Source: Pseudonocardia nigra (GTDB lineage Bacteria > Actinomycetota > Actinomycetes > Mycobacteriales > Pseudonocardiaceae). Taken from it: a stretch of DNA of 55,379 nucleotides. The notes under the pieces are model-generated. The model was not told where the DNA came from, made no database searches, and was given only the letters and a program-made list of their open reading frames with translations. Positions 29,126-38,245 of the stretch are shown here, one piece after another. The DNA is taken from positions 1 to 55,379 of the forward strand of contig NZ_JAHKRK010000005.1 of assembly GCF_019396355.1 (NCBI RefSeq). The letters run 5' to 3'. Position 1 is the stretch's first letter; every line of letters starts with the position of its first letter. The position numbers were made by a program, and so were the translations under genes.

Positions 29126-30229
29126 CTACGGGGTCAGCGTGGCCAGCATCCGGTCCACCGACGTCGGCCAGTCGTACCGCTCCGCTCGCGCCCGCGCCGC
29201 GGCCCGGCGGGCGCCCGCGTCGGCGGCCAGCAGGCCCGTCACACCCGCGGCGAACGCCTCCGGCGAGTCCCGGGCCGCCGCCCCGGACGCGCCGACGATC
29301 TCCGGCAGCGCCGAGGACGCCGACACCACCACCGGTGTGCCGCTGGCCAGCGCCTCAAGCGCCGAGAGCCCGAACGTCTCGTGCGGGCCGGGCGCGAGGG
29401 AGACGTCCGCCGACGCGAGCAGCGTGGCCAGCCGGGCCCGGTCGGGCACGTACCCGACGAACGTCACCGGCAGCCCCGACGCCCGTCGCTCCAGCGCGGG
29501 CCGCCGCGGCCCGTCGCCCGCCACGACCAGGCGCACCCGGTGTCCCTCGTCCCGCAGCGCGGCGACGGTGTCGATGGTGCGCTCCGGGTGCTTCTCCGGT
29601 GACAGCCGCCCGCAGTGCACGAGCAGCGCGTCCGCCCCGCCGGTCAGGGAAGCGCGCAGCCGCGGGTCCCGGTGCAGTGGCGAGAACGTCGTGAGGTCCA
29701 CGCCGAGCGGCACCTGAGCGACGTTGCGCGCGCCGATCCGGTCGAACTCGGCTCGCGCAAAGGACGTCGTGCACACGACCCGGTCGTAGGCCTGCGCCAT
29801 CCGGGAGTTGGCCGCGTCGGCCACCCGGCGGGCCGCGGGTGGCGGGAGCAGGAACTGCGCCAGCAGCCGGTCGAGGCGCTCGTGGGAGATCACGACGCCG
29901 GGCACGCCGCGGCGCCGCGCCCACCCGCCGAGGCCGCGCAGGGTCAGCCGGTCCGACACCTCGATCGCGTCGGGCGCCAGCCGGTCGAGCAGCCGCTGCA
30001 CCCGCCACGGGTCGACGGCCCGGTAACCGCCGGTGCCGGGCAGGAGCGGCGCCGCCACCGTGACCCGACGGATGCCCGACGGCAGCCGCTCGTCGACCGA
30101 CCGCGGGCCGGGCACGACGAGCACCACGTCGTGCCCGCGCCCGGCGTAGCCCGCGCCGAGGTGGTGCAGCGCGGTGCGCAGCCCGCCGGAGCGCGGGCCG
30201 TAGAAGTTCGCGAGCTGGACGATCCGCAT
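29126..30229 (-). CDS. GT4-type glycosyltransferase
   Basis: The protein is 367 aa, a GT-B fold enzyme. The N-terminal domain starts MRIVQLANFYGPRSGGLRTA with the glycine loop near residue 15. The C-terminal domain has HCGRLSPEKHPE near 205 and the EX7E-type motif HETFGLSALEALASGTPVVV near 285. It transfers a sugar from a nucleotide or lipid carrier; the acceptor is unknown. It starts 2 bases after the next glycosyltransferase, so the pair are co-transcribed and possibly act in sequence on an envelope glycolipid. Confidence 0.88.
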   Translation of the reverse strand: MRIVQLANFYGPRSGGLRTALHHLGAGYAGRGHDVVLVVPGPRSVDERLPSGIRRVTVAAPLLPGTGGYRAVDPWRVQRLLDRLAPDAIEVSDRLTLRGLGGWARRRGVPGVVISHERLDRLLAQFLLPPPAARRVADAANSRMAQAYDRVVCTTSFARAEFDRIGARNVAQVPLGVDLTTFSPLHRDPRLRASLTGGADALLVHCGRLSPEKHPERTIDTVAALRDEGHRVRLVVAGDGPRRPALERRASGLPVTFVGYVPDRARLATLLASADVSLAPGPHETFGLSALEALASGTPVVVSASSALPEIVGASGAAARDSPEAFAAGVTGLLAADAGARRAAARARAERYDWPTSVDRMLATLTP

Positions 30230-30231
30230 CC

Positions 30232-31383
30232 CTACGCCGCCGCCACCGACGTCCCGACGACGTCGGCGTAGTGCGCAAGCAGCTCGTCGCCCACCGTGGA
30301 CCAGGTCCGGCGCAGCACCGACTGGCGCGCCGCCGACCCGAATCGGGCGCGCGTCGCGCCGTCGGTGAGCGCTTGCACCGCGGCCCGCAGCTGCGCATCC
30401 GCGGCGAGCGACGCCGGCTCGTCGGCGGCCGGCCCGTCGGGGCGCGGGGGCACCAGGAAGCCGGTGCGGCCGGGCAGGACGAGGTCGCGCGGGCCGCCGG
30501 CGTCCGGGGCGACGACCGGCAGCCCGGACGCGAGCGCCTCCTGCACCGCCTGGCAGAACGTCTCGGACGGTCCGGTGTGGACGAACACGTCGAGCGAGGC
30601 GTACACGCGCGCCCGCTCGTCGCCGTCGCGGAAGCCGAGGAACGCCACCGTCGGCAGCGCGGCCCGCAGCTGCTCCTCGCTCGGGCCCGCCCCGACGACG
30701 ACGAGCCGCGTGCCCGGCAGACCCGCCAGTGCAGCGAGCCGCTCGACCTGCTTCTCCGGCGCCAGCCGCCCCACGTAGCCCACGAGCAGCTCGCCGCCGG
30801 GGGCGAGCTCGGCCCGCAGCCCGGCGTCACGCTTCGACGGCGTGAACCGCCGCGTGTCCACGCCCCGCGCCCACTGGTACACGTGCGGCACCCCGCGCGC
30901 CCGCAGCGCCTCGGTGGCCCAGCTGGACGGGGCGAGCGTCCGATCGGCCTGGGCGTGCAGGCGGCAGGTCCAGCGCCACGCGGCGCGCGCCGTGAGCCCG
31001 AGGCCGTAGGAGGAGGCGAAGCCCGCGACGTCGGTCTGGTAGACCGCCACCGTCGGGATGCCGAGCCTGCGCGCCGCCGCCAGCCCCCGGTAGCCCACGA
31101 CGAACGGCGCCGTCAGATGGACGACGTCCGGGGCGAACGCCCGCAGCGTCGTCAGCACGCGCCTGCTCGGCACGCCCACGGGCATCGAGGAGACGACCGG
31201 CAGGTCCACAGCGGGAATGCGGACCACCGGGGCGCCGTGGTACTCCGCGGGCCCGTCCATCCCCGGGGCGACGACGAGCACCTCGTGTCCGGCCGCCGTG
31301 AGGTGCTCGACGACCCGCAGCACCGAGTTGGTGACACCGTTGACGACCGGGAGGAAGCACTCGGACACGATCGCGACGCGCAC
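30232..31383 (-). CDS. mgtA: GT4-type alpha-mannosyltransferase, MgtA-like
   Basis: The protein is 383 aa from the GTG at 31383; the open frame continues upstream but without family sequence. It begins RVAIVSECFLPVVNGVTNSV, the typical start of mycobacterial MgtA/PimB-like enzymes, and carries GYVGRLAPEKQVERL and the EX7E motif ETFCQAVQE. In mycobacteria and corynebacteria MgtA adds mannose to a glucuronosyl-diacylglycerol. The same gene neighbours menG and an Rv0556-like gene in M. tuberculosis, which supports the name. Confidence 0.8.
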   Translation of the reverse strand: MRVAIVSECFLPVVNGVTNSVLRVVEHLTAAGHEVLVVAPGMDGPAEYHGAPVVRIPAVDLPVVSSMPVGVPSRRVLTTLRAFAPDVVHLTAPFVVGYRGLAAARRLGIPTVAVYQTDVAGFASSYGLGLTARAAWRWTCRLHAQADRTLAPSSWATEALRARGVPHVYQWARGVDTRRFTPSKRDAGLRAELAPGGELLVGYVGRLAPEKQVERLAALAGLPGTRLVVVGAGPSEEQLRAALPTVAFLGFRDGDERARVYASLDVFVHTGPSETFCQAVQEALASGLPVVAPDAGGPRDLVLPGRTGFLVPPRPDGPAADEPASLAADAQLRAAVQALTDGATRARFGSAARQSVLRRTWSTVGDELLAHYADVVGTSVAAA

Positions 31384-31537
31384 GGGAGCACCGTTCCCCC
31401 GCAGGCGGTCGCGGTGTTGACGATGCCGCGAACCCGGGGCCAACAGCATGTGTCCGGCACACAGTTGGCCCGGTGATCCGCGACACGTCACCTGCGCGAC
31501 GCACCCGGGTCACCGGCCTTGCCGACGCTCGGGTCGT

Positions 31538-32368
31538 ATGACGGTCCAGCAGCATCTCAGCGCATCCGCCCCACCGCCACCGGTGGAACCGGGCCTGCTC
31601 TCGCGCGCACTCGACGTGGCGGGCCGGCTGGCCAACGACGCTGCTGAGGTCATCACGGCGACCGCGGGCCGCGACCACCAGCCGGGCGCGGTGGCCAAGT
31701 CCAACCCGTACGACTGGGTCACCGACACCGACCGCACGCTCGAGCGGCACACCCGGCGCGTGCTGGCCGCCGAGTTCCCCGACATCCCCGTCGTCGGCGA
31801 GGAGTACGGCTCCGACCCCGGAGCCGTCGAGGCGCCCTACCGCTGGGTCGTCGACCCCGTCGACGGCACCGCCAACTACGTCGCGGGATTCCCGTGGTGC
31901 GCCTACAGCCTGGCGCTCGTCGACGGGGCGGGCCCGGTGGTGGGCGTGATCGCCGACCCGAGCCGGGCGCAGATCTACGCGGCCGCCCGGGGCCGGGGGG
32001 TGCGGGCGAACGGGGTTCCCGTCCGGGTCACGCCCCGATCCCCCGTCGGCGGCCTGGTGTGCGCCGAGCTCACCGTCGACCGGGCGGCCGCGTTCACCCC
32101 GCGCGCCGTCGCCGCGCACGTGGGCGTCCGGATGCTCGGGTCGTCGGCACTCGCGGTCACGCAGGTCGCGCTGGGCCACGCCGTCGCCGCGGTGCTGGAC
32201 AAGTACCGGGAGTGGGACGTCGCGGGCGCGCTGTGCCTCGCCCAGGAGGCGGGCGCTCTCGTCGTCGACGGGGACGGGCGGCCGGACCGGCTGCCCGCCG
32301 GGGCGATGGTCGTCGCCGCGCCGGGGGCGCTGGACGAGGTGCTGGGGTGGTGGCTCGCGGACCGGTAG
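31538..32368 (+). CDS. Inositol-monophosphatase family phosphatase
   Basis: The protein is 276 aa from the ATG at 31538. All metal-site motifs are visible: VTDTD at 61-65, GEE at 87-89, DPVDGTANY at 106-114 and WDVAGAL near 215. Such magnesium-dependent enzymes dephosphorylate inositol 1-phosphate, histidinol phosphate, fructose 1,6-bisphosphate or PAP, and the sequence does not settle which. It is divergent from mgtA over 154 bp; a role in inositol supply for phosphatidylinositol mannosides would suit that neighbour but is only a suggestion. Confidence 0.88.
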   Translation: MTVQQHLSASAPPPPVEPGLLSRALDVAGRLANDAAEVITATAGRDHQPGAVAKSNPYDWVTDTDRTLERHTRRVLAAEFPDIPVVGEEYGSDPGAVEAPYRWVVDPVDGTANYVAGFPWCAYSLALVDGAGPVVGVIADPSRAQIYAAARGRGVRANGVPVRVTPRSPVGGLVCAELTVDRAAAFTPRAVAAHVGVRMLGSSALAVTQVALGHAVAAVLDKYREWDVAGALCLAQEAGALVVDGDGRPDRLPAGAMVVAAPGALDEVLGWWLADR

Positions 32369-32374
32369 CGCGTC

Positions 32375-32860
32375 CTACTCGCGGGCGCGGCGCCTGCGCA
32401 GCCACAGCGAGAGCGGCCCCAGCAGCGCCCACACGACCAGCACGCCGAGCAGCAGCGGAACGGAGCTCGTGAGCGCGCTGCGGCCGGCGACCCGCACGAG
32501 CTCCGGGTCGGTGACGTCGTACTCGACGGCCACGGTCTCCCCCGGCTGCAGGCCGCGCGGGTAGAAGACGCCGCGCTCGGGCACGACCGCCTCGCCGTTC
32601 GCGACGGTGAACCGCACGAGCGTGCGCGCGAACGAGGAACCCTCCAGCACCTCCGCCTGCGCCACCGCGGGGTTGGCCGCGATCGCGCGGTCGTCGAGGG
32701 CCGAACCGGCGATCGCGAACGCGACCAGCGCAGTGACCAGCACCGCCAGCCCGGCGACGATCTCGGGAAGGCGGCGGGTGACCGCGAGGGCCAGCGGACG
32801 CAGCAGGTCCGCCAGCTCGTGCACCGCCCGGGTGCGGCCGCTGCCGGCGCCATCGGTCAC
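32375..32860 (-). CDS. DUF3592-type membrane protein, Rv0556-like
   Basis: The protein is 161 aa from a GTG. Membrane helices lie at about residues 32-54 and 130-152, flanking an extracytoplasmic beta-rich region that contains EVLEGSSFARTLVRFTV and GVFYPRGLQPGETVAVEYD, the DUF3592 pattern. The same type of gene (Rv0556) sits between menD and mgtA in M. tuberculosis. It converges on the phosphatase gene with 6 bases between. Function is unknown. Confidence 0.75.
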   Translation of the reverse strand: MTDGAGSGRTRAVHELADLLRPLALAVTRRLPEIVAGLAVLVTALVAFAIAGSALDDRAIAANPAVAQAEVLEGSSFARTLVRFTVANGEAVVPERGVFYPRGLQPGETVAVEYDVTDPELVRVAGRSALTSSVPLLLGVLVVWALLGPLSLWLRRRRARE

Positions 32861-32949
32861 GGACGGTCATCCTAGGCGCCGAGCCGGCGAGTGTGTCCGG
32901 TACCTCCCGGGCCGCGCGCGCACGGAGCGTCCGCGCCTCTTACTCTCGA

Positions 32950-34194
32950 ATGGTGACGATCGCCCCGCTACCGACCGGGTTGGGCGTGCGAACCAGGCTC
33001 GTCGACGACCCGGGCCGGTTGATCGACCTGCTGCCCGACGACCGCGGACCCCTGTCCTGGGTCCGCGGCTCCGAGGGGCTGGTCGGGTGGGGTGAGGTGG
33101 CCCGCTGCGCGATCGCGGGCCCCGGGCGGTTCGCGGAGGCGGACACCTGGTGGCGCTCGTTCACCGCGCAGCTGGACGTCCGCGACGAGGTCGGGATGCC
33201 CGGCACCGGACCCGTCGCGTTCGCGAGCTTCACCTTCACCGACACCTCCCCGGGCTCGGTCCTCCTGGTGCCCCGCGTGCTCGTCGGGCGCCGCGACGGG
33301 ATCTCGTGGATCACCGAGTTCTCCCACGGCGACGGCCCCTCGGCGGTGCGCTCGGTCAGCCCGGTCCGGTCCAGCGGCACGCTGCGCTTCGCCGACGGGC
33401 GGCTGCCGGTGGGGCGCTACCGCAGCGCGGTGGCCGAGGCGGTGCGGCGGATGCAGGCCGGCGAGCTCGAGAAGGCCGCGCTCGCCCACGACCTGCTCGC
33501 CGTCGGCGACACCCCGCTCGATCCGCGGTTCCTGCTCGGGGGGCTGGCGCAGCGCTACCCGACGTGCTGGTCGTTCGCCGTCGACGGGCTGGTGGGCGCC
33601 ACGCCGGAGCTGCTCGTGCGGCGCGCCGGTACGAGCGTCGAGTCCCGGGTGCTGGCCGGCACGATCTGGCCCGGCGAGTCCGACGACCTCGCCGGGCAGC
33701 TGCTCGGCTCGGCGAAGGACCGCCGCGAGCACGCGCTGGCCGTCGACTCGCTCGCCGCGGCGCTGCACCCGCTCTGCAGCGCGCTCGACGTGCCCGAGAC
33801 CCCCGCCGTGATCGCGCTGCACAACGTCTCGCACCTGGCCAGCGACGTGCGGGGCGACCTCGAGGCGGACGCACCCGCGTCGCTGCTGCAGCTCGCCGAG
33901 GCCGTGCACCCGACGGCCGCCGTCGGCGGCACGCCCCGCGACGCCGCGCTCGCGCTGATCGCCGAGCTGGAGGACATGGACCGCGGCCGGTACGCGGGCC
34001 CGGTCGGCTGGGTCGATGGCGGCGGCGACGGGGAGCTGGGCATCGCGCTGCGCTGCGCCCAGCTCGACGGGCCGGTCGCGCGGCTGTTCGCCGGCTGCGG
34101 TGTGGTGGCCGACTCCGATCCCGACACCGAGGTGCGCGAGGCCGCGGCGAAGCTCGTGGCGGTGCGCGACGCGCTGGAGGACGGCACCGCGTAG
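32950..34194 (+). CDS. menF: Isochorismate synthase
   Basis: The protein is 414 aa from the ATG at 32950; an earlier ATG at 32893 is in frame but not family-like. The chorismate-enzyme core shows EKAALAHDLLAVGDTPLD near residue 175, SFAVDGLVGATPELLV, then the Lys/Glu-rich KDRREHALAVDSL and the PTAAVGGTPRDAALALI and GPVGWVDGGGDGELGIALR motifs. It converts chorismate to isochorismate, feeding MenD in the menaquinone path or, alternatively, siderophore synthesis. Context next to menD favours menaquinone. Confidence 0.9.
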   Translation: MVTIAPLPTGLGVRTRLVDDPGRLIDLLPDDRGPLSWVRGSEGLVGWGEVARCAIAGPGRFAEADTWWRSFTAQLDVRDEVGMPGTGPVAFASFTFTDTSPGSVLLVPRVLVGRRDGISWITEFSHGDGPSAVRSVSPVRSSGTLRFADGRLPVGRYRSAVAEAVRRMQAGELEKAALAHDLLAVGDTPLDPRFLLGGLAQRYPTCWSFAVDGLVGATPELLVRRAGTSVESRVLAGTIWPGESDDLAGQLLGSAKDRREHALAVDSLAAALHPLCSALDVPETPAVIALHNVSHLASDVRGDLEADAPASLLQLAEAVHPTAAVGGTPRDAALALIAELEDMDRGRYAGPVGWVDGGGDGELGIALRCAQLDGPVARLFAGCGVVADSDPDTEVREAAAKLVAVRDALEDGTA

Positions 34195-34204
34195 GTGCGC
34201 CCGG

Positions 34205-35485
34205 TCAGACGACCACGGTCGGGACGGGCGCGGCGCAGTCGGACGCGGGCAGGTCGAGCACGGCGGTGCAGCCGTGGTCCCCGTAACGCACCGTGAACGT
34301 GCCCTGGTGCCTGCCGACGATGTCGGCGCTCCGGGCGAGGCCGGCCCCGGGCCCGTCGGGGGTGCCGCCTTCCTGTCCCCTCCGGAGTAGCACCGCCATG
34401 GAGTCCGGGGTGAGCCCCGGCCCGTCGTCGGCGACCTCGATCCGCACGTGGCGGCCCCGCGACAGGGCGCGGATGCGCACTCGTCCACCCGGCGTGTTCG
34501 TGGCGCAGTCGGCGAGCAGGTGCGTCAGCACGTCGGCGAGCACCGCGGGCGGGGCGGCGACGCGCGGCTCGCCGTCGACGTCCACGTCGACGGCCAGCAG
34601 ACCACCGGAGTGCACCACCGCGAGCTCACGCAGCACCGTGGCGACCGCGGTGCCCGCCTGGCCGGCGGGCTCCGGCGCGTCGAGCATGCGCTGCAGCCGT
34701 TCCAGCTCGGCGCCCTGCCGGGACACGGTGCGGGCGGTCGCGAGCAGGAAGGGCACCGCCGCCACCAGGAACATCGCGACGGCGGCCAGAACGAGGGCAC
34801 TCACCGCCGCGCCGCTGGTGCCGCCGTCGCGCGCGACGAACCGGATCGCGTGCGCGATCGCCAGCGTGACGAACCCGAGCGCGATGCGGCGCATCAGCGG
34901 GCCACCCCCGCCGACGCCCGCGGCGAGCAGCAGGACGGCGGCCGCACCGACCCCCGACCAGGCCACCAGGTCGACCGTGCGGACGACCGGGGCGGGGAGC
35001 ACGAGGCCCGGGGCCACCAGGGTGCCCACCGCTGCGGCGGCCGCGGCGAGGACCGCGAGCCCGAAGACGACGGCGACGGTGCGGTCACGGGTGCTGGAGC
35101 CGCGCACCGCGAGCACCAGGAGCGCGATCACGCCGAGGACGGCCAGGCTGCCGAACACCGCCCACATCCCGCGCTCACCCGCGCCGACCGTGCGCAGCAG
35201 CAGCACCGTGCCGACGTAGAGCCCGACGCCCTCCGCGATCCGGCGCGCCGTGTCGCTCCCGCTCATGTAGGCGCCGACGGCCAGCAGGATCGTGGCGGAC
35301 ACGCCCGCGGCGAACGCGAGCACCGCGAAGGTCCGCTCGACGACGCCCGGCGCGCTCTGCAGGCCGATGACCAGCAGCACCGCCCCGGTGATCAGCACGA
35401 GCTGCGCCAGCGTCTCGACCGCGGCGGCCCGGACGGCCTGCCGGGGAGCCACCGGACGACGCCATCCGGGAAACCTGTCGATCAC
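34205..35485 (-). CDS. Membrane sensor-kinase-like protein with a degenerate ATPase domain
   Basis: The protein is 426 aa from a GTG. About eight membrane helices fill residues 20-255, with no extracellular sensor domain. A short coiled linker (RQGAELERLQRMLD) leads to a HATPase_c-like domain at about 275-410, with VADDGPGL and a glycine-rich GPGAGLARSADIV. There is no recognisable phospho-acceptor His box, and in the N-box (HLLADCATNTP) the usual catalytic Asn position reads Asp. No response regulator is adjacent. It may be a non-catalytic or partner-dependent sensor. Confidence 0.65.
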   Translation of the reverse strand: MIDRFPGWRRPVAPRQAVRAAAVETLAQLVLITGAVLLVIGLQSAPGVVERTFAVLAFAAGVSATILLAVGAYMSGSDTARRIAEGVGLYVGTVLLLRTVGAGERGMWAVFGSLAVLGVIALLVLAVRGSSTRDRTVAVVFGLAVLAAAAAAVGTLVAPGLVLPAPVVRTVDLVAWSGVGAAAVLLLAAGVGGGGPLMRRIALGFVTLAIAHAIRFVARDGGTSGAAVSALVLAAVAMFLVAAVPFLLATARTVSRQGAELERLQRMLDAPEPAGQAGTAVATVLRELAVVHSGGLLAVDVDVDGEPRVAAPPAVLADVLTHLLADCATNTPGGRVRIRALSRGRHVRIEVADDGPGLTPDSMAVLLRRGQEGGTPDGPGAGLARSADIVGRHQGTFTVRYGDHGCTAVLDLPASDCAAPVPTVVV

Positions 35486-35593
35486 GATCTACCCCTCGAA
35501 CGACCGAGGACGGCCGCGCCGCAGTGCGCGGGCCGGGTGCTGGGGAGCTCCGAAGGGACTGTCGACGCAGTGCTGCGCCCCGTTACCGATCAC

Positions 35594-37249
35594 TCACGGC
35601 GCGGCGACGGCCTCCGCCACCGCGGCGTCGACGGCGGCCCGCAGTGCGGCGTGTCCCGCGCGCAGCGCGGTGCGGTCGGCGCGCACCTCGACCAGGCGCA
35701 ACCCGGGCGCGGGCTCGACGGCGGCGGCGAGTCCGGCGACGTCGGTGGTGATGTGGGCGACACCGGTGGCGGCGCACAAGGCGGCGATGTCGACCCGGTG
35801 CGGTGTGCCGAACACCCGCTCGAAGGCGGCGGCGTGCTCGGGCGCGCCCTGCTCCAGCAGCCCGAAGATCCCGCCGCCGCCGTCGTTGAGCACGACGATG
35901 GTCAGGTCGGGTCGCGGCTCGTCGGGACCGATCACCAGCCCGGTCGTGTCGTGCAGCAGCGTGAGGTCGCCGAGCAGGGCGTAGGCCGGGCCGTTGTGCG
36001 CGAGCGCGGCGCCGACCGCCGTGGACACGGTGCCGTCGATGCCCGCGACGCCCCGGTTGGCCAGCACGGTCAGGCCGCGGCGCGGGACCGCGGCGAGCGA
36101 CACGTCCCGTACCGGGTTGGACGAGCCGAGCAGCAGCAGGGCGCCGTCGGGCAGCGCGGCGGGCAGTGCGCGGGCCAGCCGCAGGCCGACCGGCCCGGCG
36201 GGGTCGTCGAGGAGCCGGTCAAGCGCCGCACCCGCGGCGGCGTCCGCCGCGCACCAGCGCCCCACCCACTCGGCGTCGGGGGTCAGCGGCGGCAGCGCCC
36301 CGATCGACCGGACGGCGCCCGCCACGTCCGTCCACGGCCCGCCGCGGGGGTCGGCGAGCCCGAACACCGCGACGTCCGGGTCGGCGAGCAGCCGCTGCAC
36401 CGGCCGGTGCAGCGTGGGCCGGCCCGCCACCACCACCTGCCGCGGCGCCAACGCGGCCGCCGACGGTGTGCCGAGCAGCCACGGGCCGGTGCGCAGCGCC
36501 GTGGGCCACGCCGCCGATCCGGGCTCGGCGATGACCGGGACCGACAGTTCGAGCAGGTCGTCGGGCGCACCGTGCCCGGCGACGACGACCGTGGGCGCGG
36601 ACGGGTCCAGCGGCAGCGACGGCACCTGCCGGGTCACCGGCGCGACAGCGGTCCACGGCTCTGCCCCGGCGCGGCCCGCGGGCGGCGGTTCCGCCGAACC
36701 GTGGGGCACCAGCGGCTCGGCGAAGGGGAGGTTGAGGTGCACGGGACCGGGCGGGCCGCCGAGCGCTCCGGTGGCCGCGGCGACGACCCGGTCGACCGCC
36801 GACCGCCACCGCCCGTTGTCACCCGGCCCGCCGCCGACGGCACCGTTGACCGCGAGCCGCACGGCCGCGCCGAAGATCCCGGGCTGGACCACGGTCTGGT
36901 TCGCGCCCGTGCCGATCAGTTCGGGCGGCCGGTCCGCGCTCAGCACCACCAGCGGCACCCCGGCGTGCGACGCCTCGAGCACCGCGGGATGAAGGTTCGC
37001 CACGGCCGTGCCCGATGTCGTGGACACCGGCACCGGACGGCCCGACCGCAGCGCCAGCCCGAGGGCGAGGAACCCGGCGGTGCGCTCGTCGATCCGCACG
37101 TGCAGCCGCAGGCGGCCGGCGGCGTCGGCGGTGTGCAGCGCGAACGACAGCGGCGCGTTGCGCGAGCCGGGGCACAACACGGCGTCGGTGACGCCGCACC
37201 GCACGAGCTCGTCGACGATCACCTGGGCCTGCATCGTCGACGGGTTCAC
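35594..37249 (-). CDS. menD: SEPHCHC synthase
   Basis: The protein is 551 aa from the GTG at 37249, whose sequence VNPSTMQAQVIVDELV matches the start of mycobacterial MenD; the open frame extends upstream without homology. The thiamine-activating Glu is in LHVRIDERTAGFLALG, and GDLTLLHDTTGL holds the diphosphate-binding motif near residue 440. It joins isochorismate and 2-oxoglutarate to give SEPHCHC, the first committed menaquinone step. It is therefore downstream of the isochorismate synthase encoded 1.4 kb away, and it shares 2-oxoglutarate with KorAB. Confidence 0.93.
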   Translation of the reverse strand: MNPSTMQAQVIVDELVRCGVTDAVLCPGSRNAPLSFALHTADAAGRLRLHVRIDERTAGFLALGLALRSGRPVPVSTTSGTAVANLHPAVLEASHAGVPLVVLSADRPPELIGTGANQTVVQPGIFGAAVRLAVNGAVGGGPGDNGRWRSAVDRVVAAATGALGGPPGPVHLNLPFAEPLVPHGSAEPPPAGRAGAEPWTAVAPVTRQVPSLPLDPSAPTVVVAGHGAPDDLLELSVPVIAEPGSAAWPTALRTGPWLLGTPSAAALAPRQVVVAGRPTLHRPVQRLLADPDVAVFGLADPRGGPWTDVAGAVRSIGALPPLTPDAEWVGRWCAADAAAGAALDRLLDDPAGPVGLRLARALPAALPDGALLLLGSSNPVRDVSLAAVPRRGLTVLANRGVAGIDGTVSTAVGAALAHNGPAYALLGDLTLLHDTTGLVIGPDEPRPDLTIVVLNDGGGGIFGLLEQGAPEHAAAFERVFGTPHRVDIAALCAATGVAHITTDVAGLAAAVEPAPGLRLVEVRADRTALRAGHAALRAAVDAAVAEAVAAP

Positions 37250-37325
37250 CCGCGGCAGCCTAAGTGCGCCCCGATGCGCGCCTGCGGCCAGACCGCACGA
37301 ACGACGCACGTGCTCGCGGCGAATT

Positions 37326-37361
37326 CCCGCACGAGGCTCACCGGGCGGCGCCTCGTGCGGG
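37326..37361 (-). terminator. Hairpin terminator upstream of menD, distal
   Basis: CCCGCACGAGG at 37326-37336 pairs perfectly with CCTCGTGCGGG at 37351-37361, with a 14-base loop. It is the second of two hairpins after the chimeric gene on the minus strand, and may also insulate menD from upstream transcription. Confidence 0.55.
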
Positions 37362-37373
37362 GGGATCGCTGAC

Positions 37374-37409
37374 GGTGCCCGGAACACCCGCCGGGGTGTC
37401 CCGGGCACC
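37374..37409 (-). terminator. Hairpin terminator after the exporter/APH chimera
   Basis: A long stem: GGTGCCCGG at 37374 pairs with CCGGGCACC ending at 37409, and inside it ACACCC pairs with GGGTGT around a 4-base loop. It begins 8 bases after the stop of the minus-strand gene. Confidence 0.75.
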
Positions 37410-37417
37410 GCTTCCTC

Positions 37418-38245
37418 TCACCTGTGCTGCAGCGAGCGGCGGAGCAGGCCGCGGTTGCGGAGCATCCAGTCGGCCGACCTGGCCCGCCACGCCAGCGACC
37501 ACAGCGGCGCCGGGTCCGTGCTGTCCGGCCCGATCCCGGCCCGCCTCGCCTCCCACGCACAGTCCTGAACCGTGAACTCGATCATCGCGTCCACGACGTC
37601 CGCACGGTGCGCGCGCGGGACCTCGTAGCCGTCCAGGAAGTGGCGCACCGACGCGGCTCGGGTACCGGCGTCCGGCAGCCCGTGTCGCGCGGCGACGTCG
37701 TCGTCCTGGAGCTGCGCGTTCCATGCAGCCGTCGCGGCGACCTCGACACGGCGTTCGACGGGGCCCGCGAGGGTCCAGTCGATGAACGCCACCGGAAGGC
37801 CGTCGCGAGCCACGATGTGCCACGGCCCGGTGTCGCAATGGCCGATGACGGTGCCGGGACCGCTGTGGTGGAAGTGCCAGGGCTGCCACGTCGCGTCCGC
37901 AGGCGGCACGAACGACTCCGTCGACCCGATCGTCACGAGCGTAGCCAGGCTCACCGAGGTGATCGACACCGCCGTGAAGTAGCAGGTCTGGAACAGCGCG
38001 GCGAGTGCTCCGGTCGCCGCGATGCGGCGCCATGCCGCAGCCCCATGGGGCAGCGGGGCGCCCGTGCCGAGCAGGTAGCCGACGATGAGCAGCCCGCCCG
38101 CGGCGAGCCGGTAGGTGGCGACGGCGGACGACGCCAGCCCGGCAGCGGCGCCGAACAGGCTGCCGAGCAGCCCGCCGGTGCCCCAGAGGACGCCGGCGAG
38201 CACGAGGAAGGACACCCCTGTGGTCGGGGTGGTGCGAACGAGGGA
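37418..38245 (-). CDS. In-frame chimera: DMT/EamA exporter N-terminus joined to an APH-like kinase C-terminus
   Basis: The protein is 275 aa from the ATG at 38245 (an in-frame ATG at 38299 would add 18 residues). Residues 9 to about 108 are the first three to four helices of an EamA transporter, starting TTGVSFLVLAGVLWGTGGL and running to SVSLATLVTIGS. A full EamA has ten helices. The sequence then turns abruptly (about nucleotide 37920) into an APH domain: VIGHCDTGPWHIV is the catalytic loop and VAFIDWTLAGP the metal-site Asp. The APH ATP-binding N-lobe is missing. Both halves are truncated, so it is most likely a deletion fusion. Confidence 0.7.
   Translation of the reverse strand, partial: SLVRTTPTTGVSFLVLAGVLWGTGGLLGSLFGAAAGLASSAVATYRLAAGGLLIVGYLLGTGAPLPHGAAAWRRIAATGALAALFQTCYFTAVSITSVSLATLVTIGSTESFVPPADATWQPWHFHHSGPGTVIGHCDTGPWHIVARDGLPVAFIDWTLAGPVERRVEVAATAAWNAQLQDDDVAARHGLPDAGTRAASVRHFLDGYEVPRAHRADVVDAMIEFTVQDCAWEARRAGIGPDSTDPAPLWSLAWRARSADWMLRNRGLLRRSLQHR

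Noticed and set aside
34448..37372. A 974-codon open frame opposite menD and the sensor-like gene
   Set aside because: Codon-position bias and motifs support the minus-strand genes; this frame has no recognisable domain.
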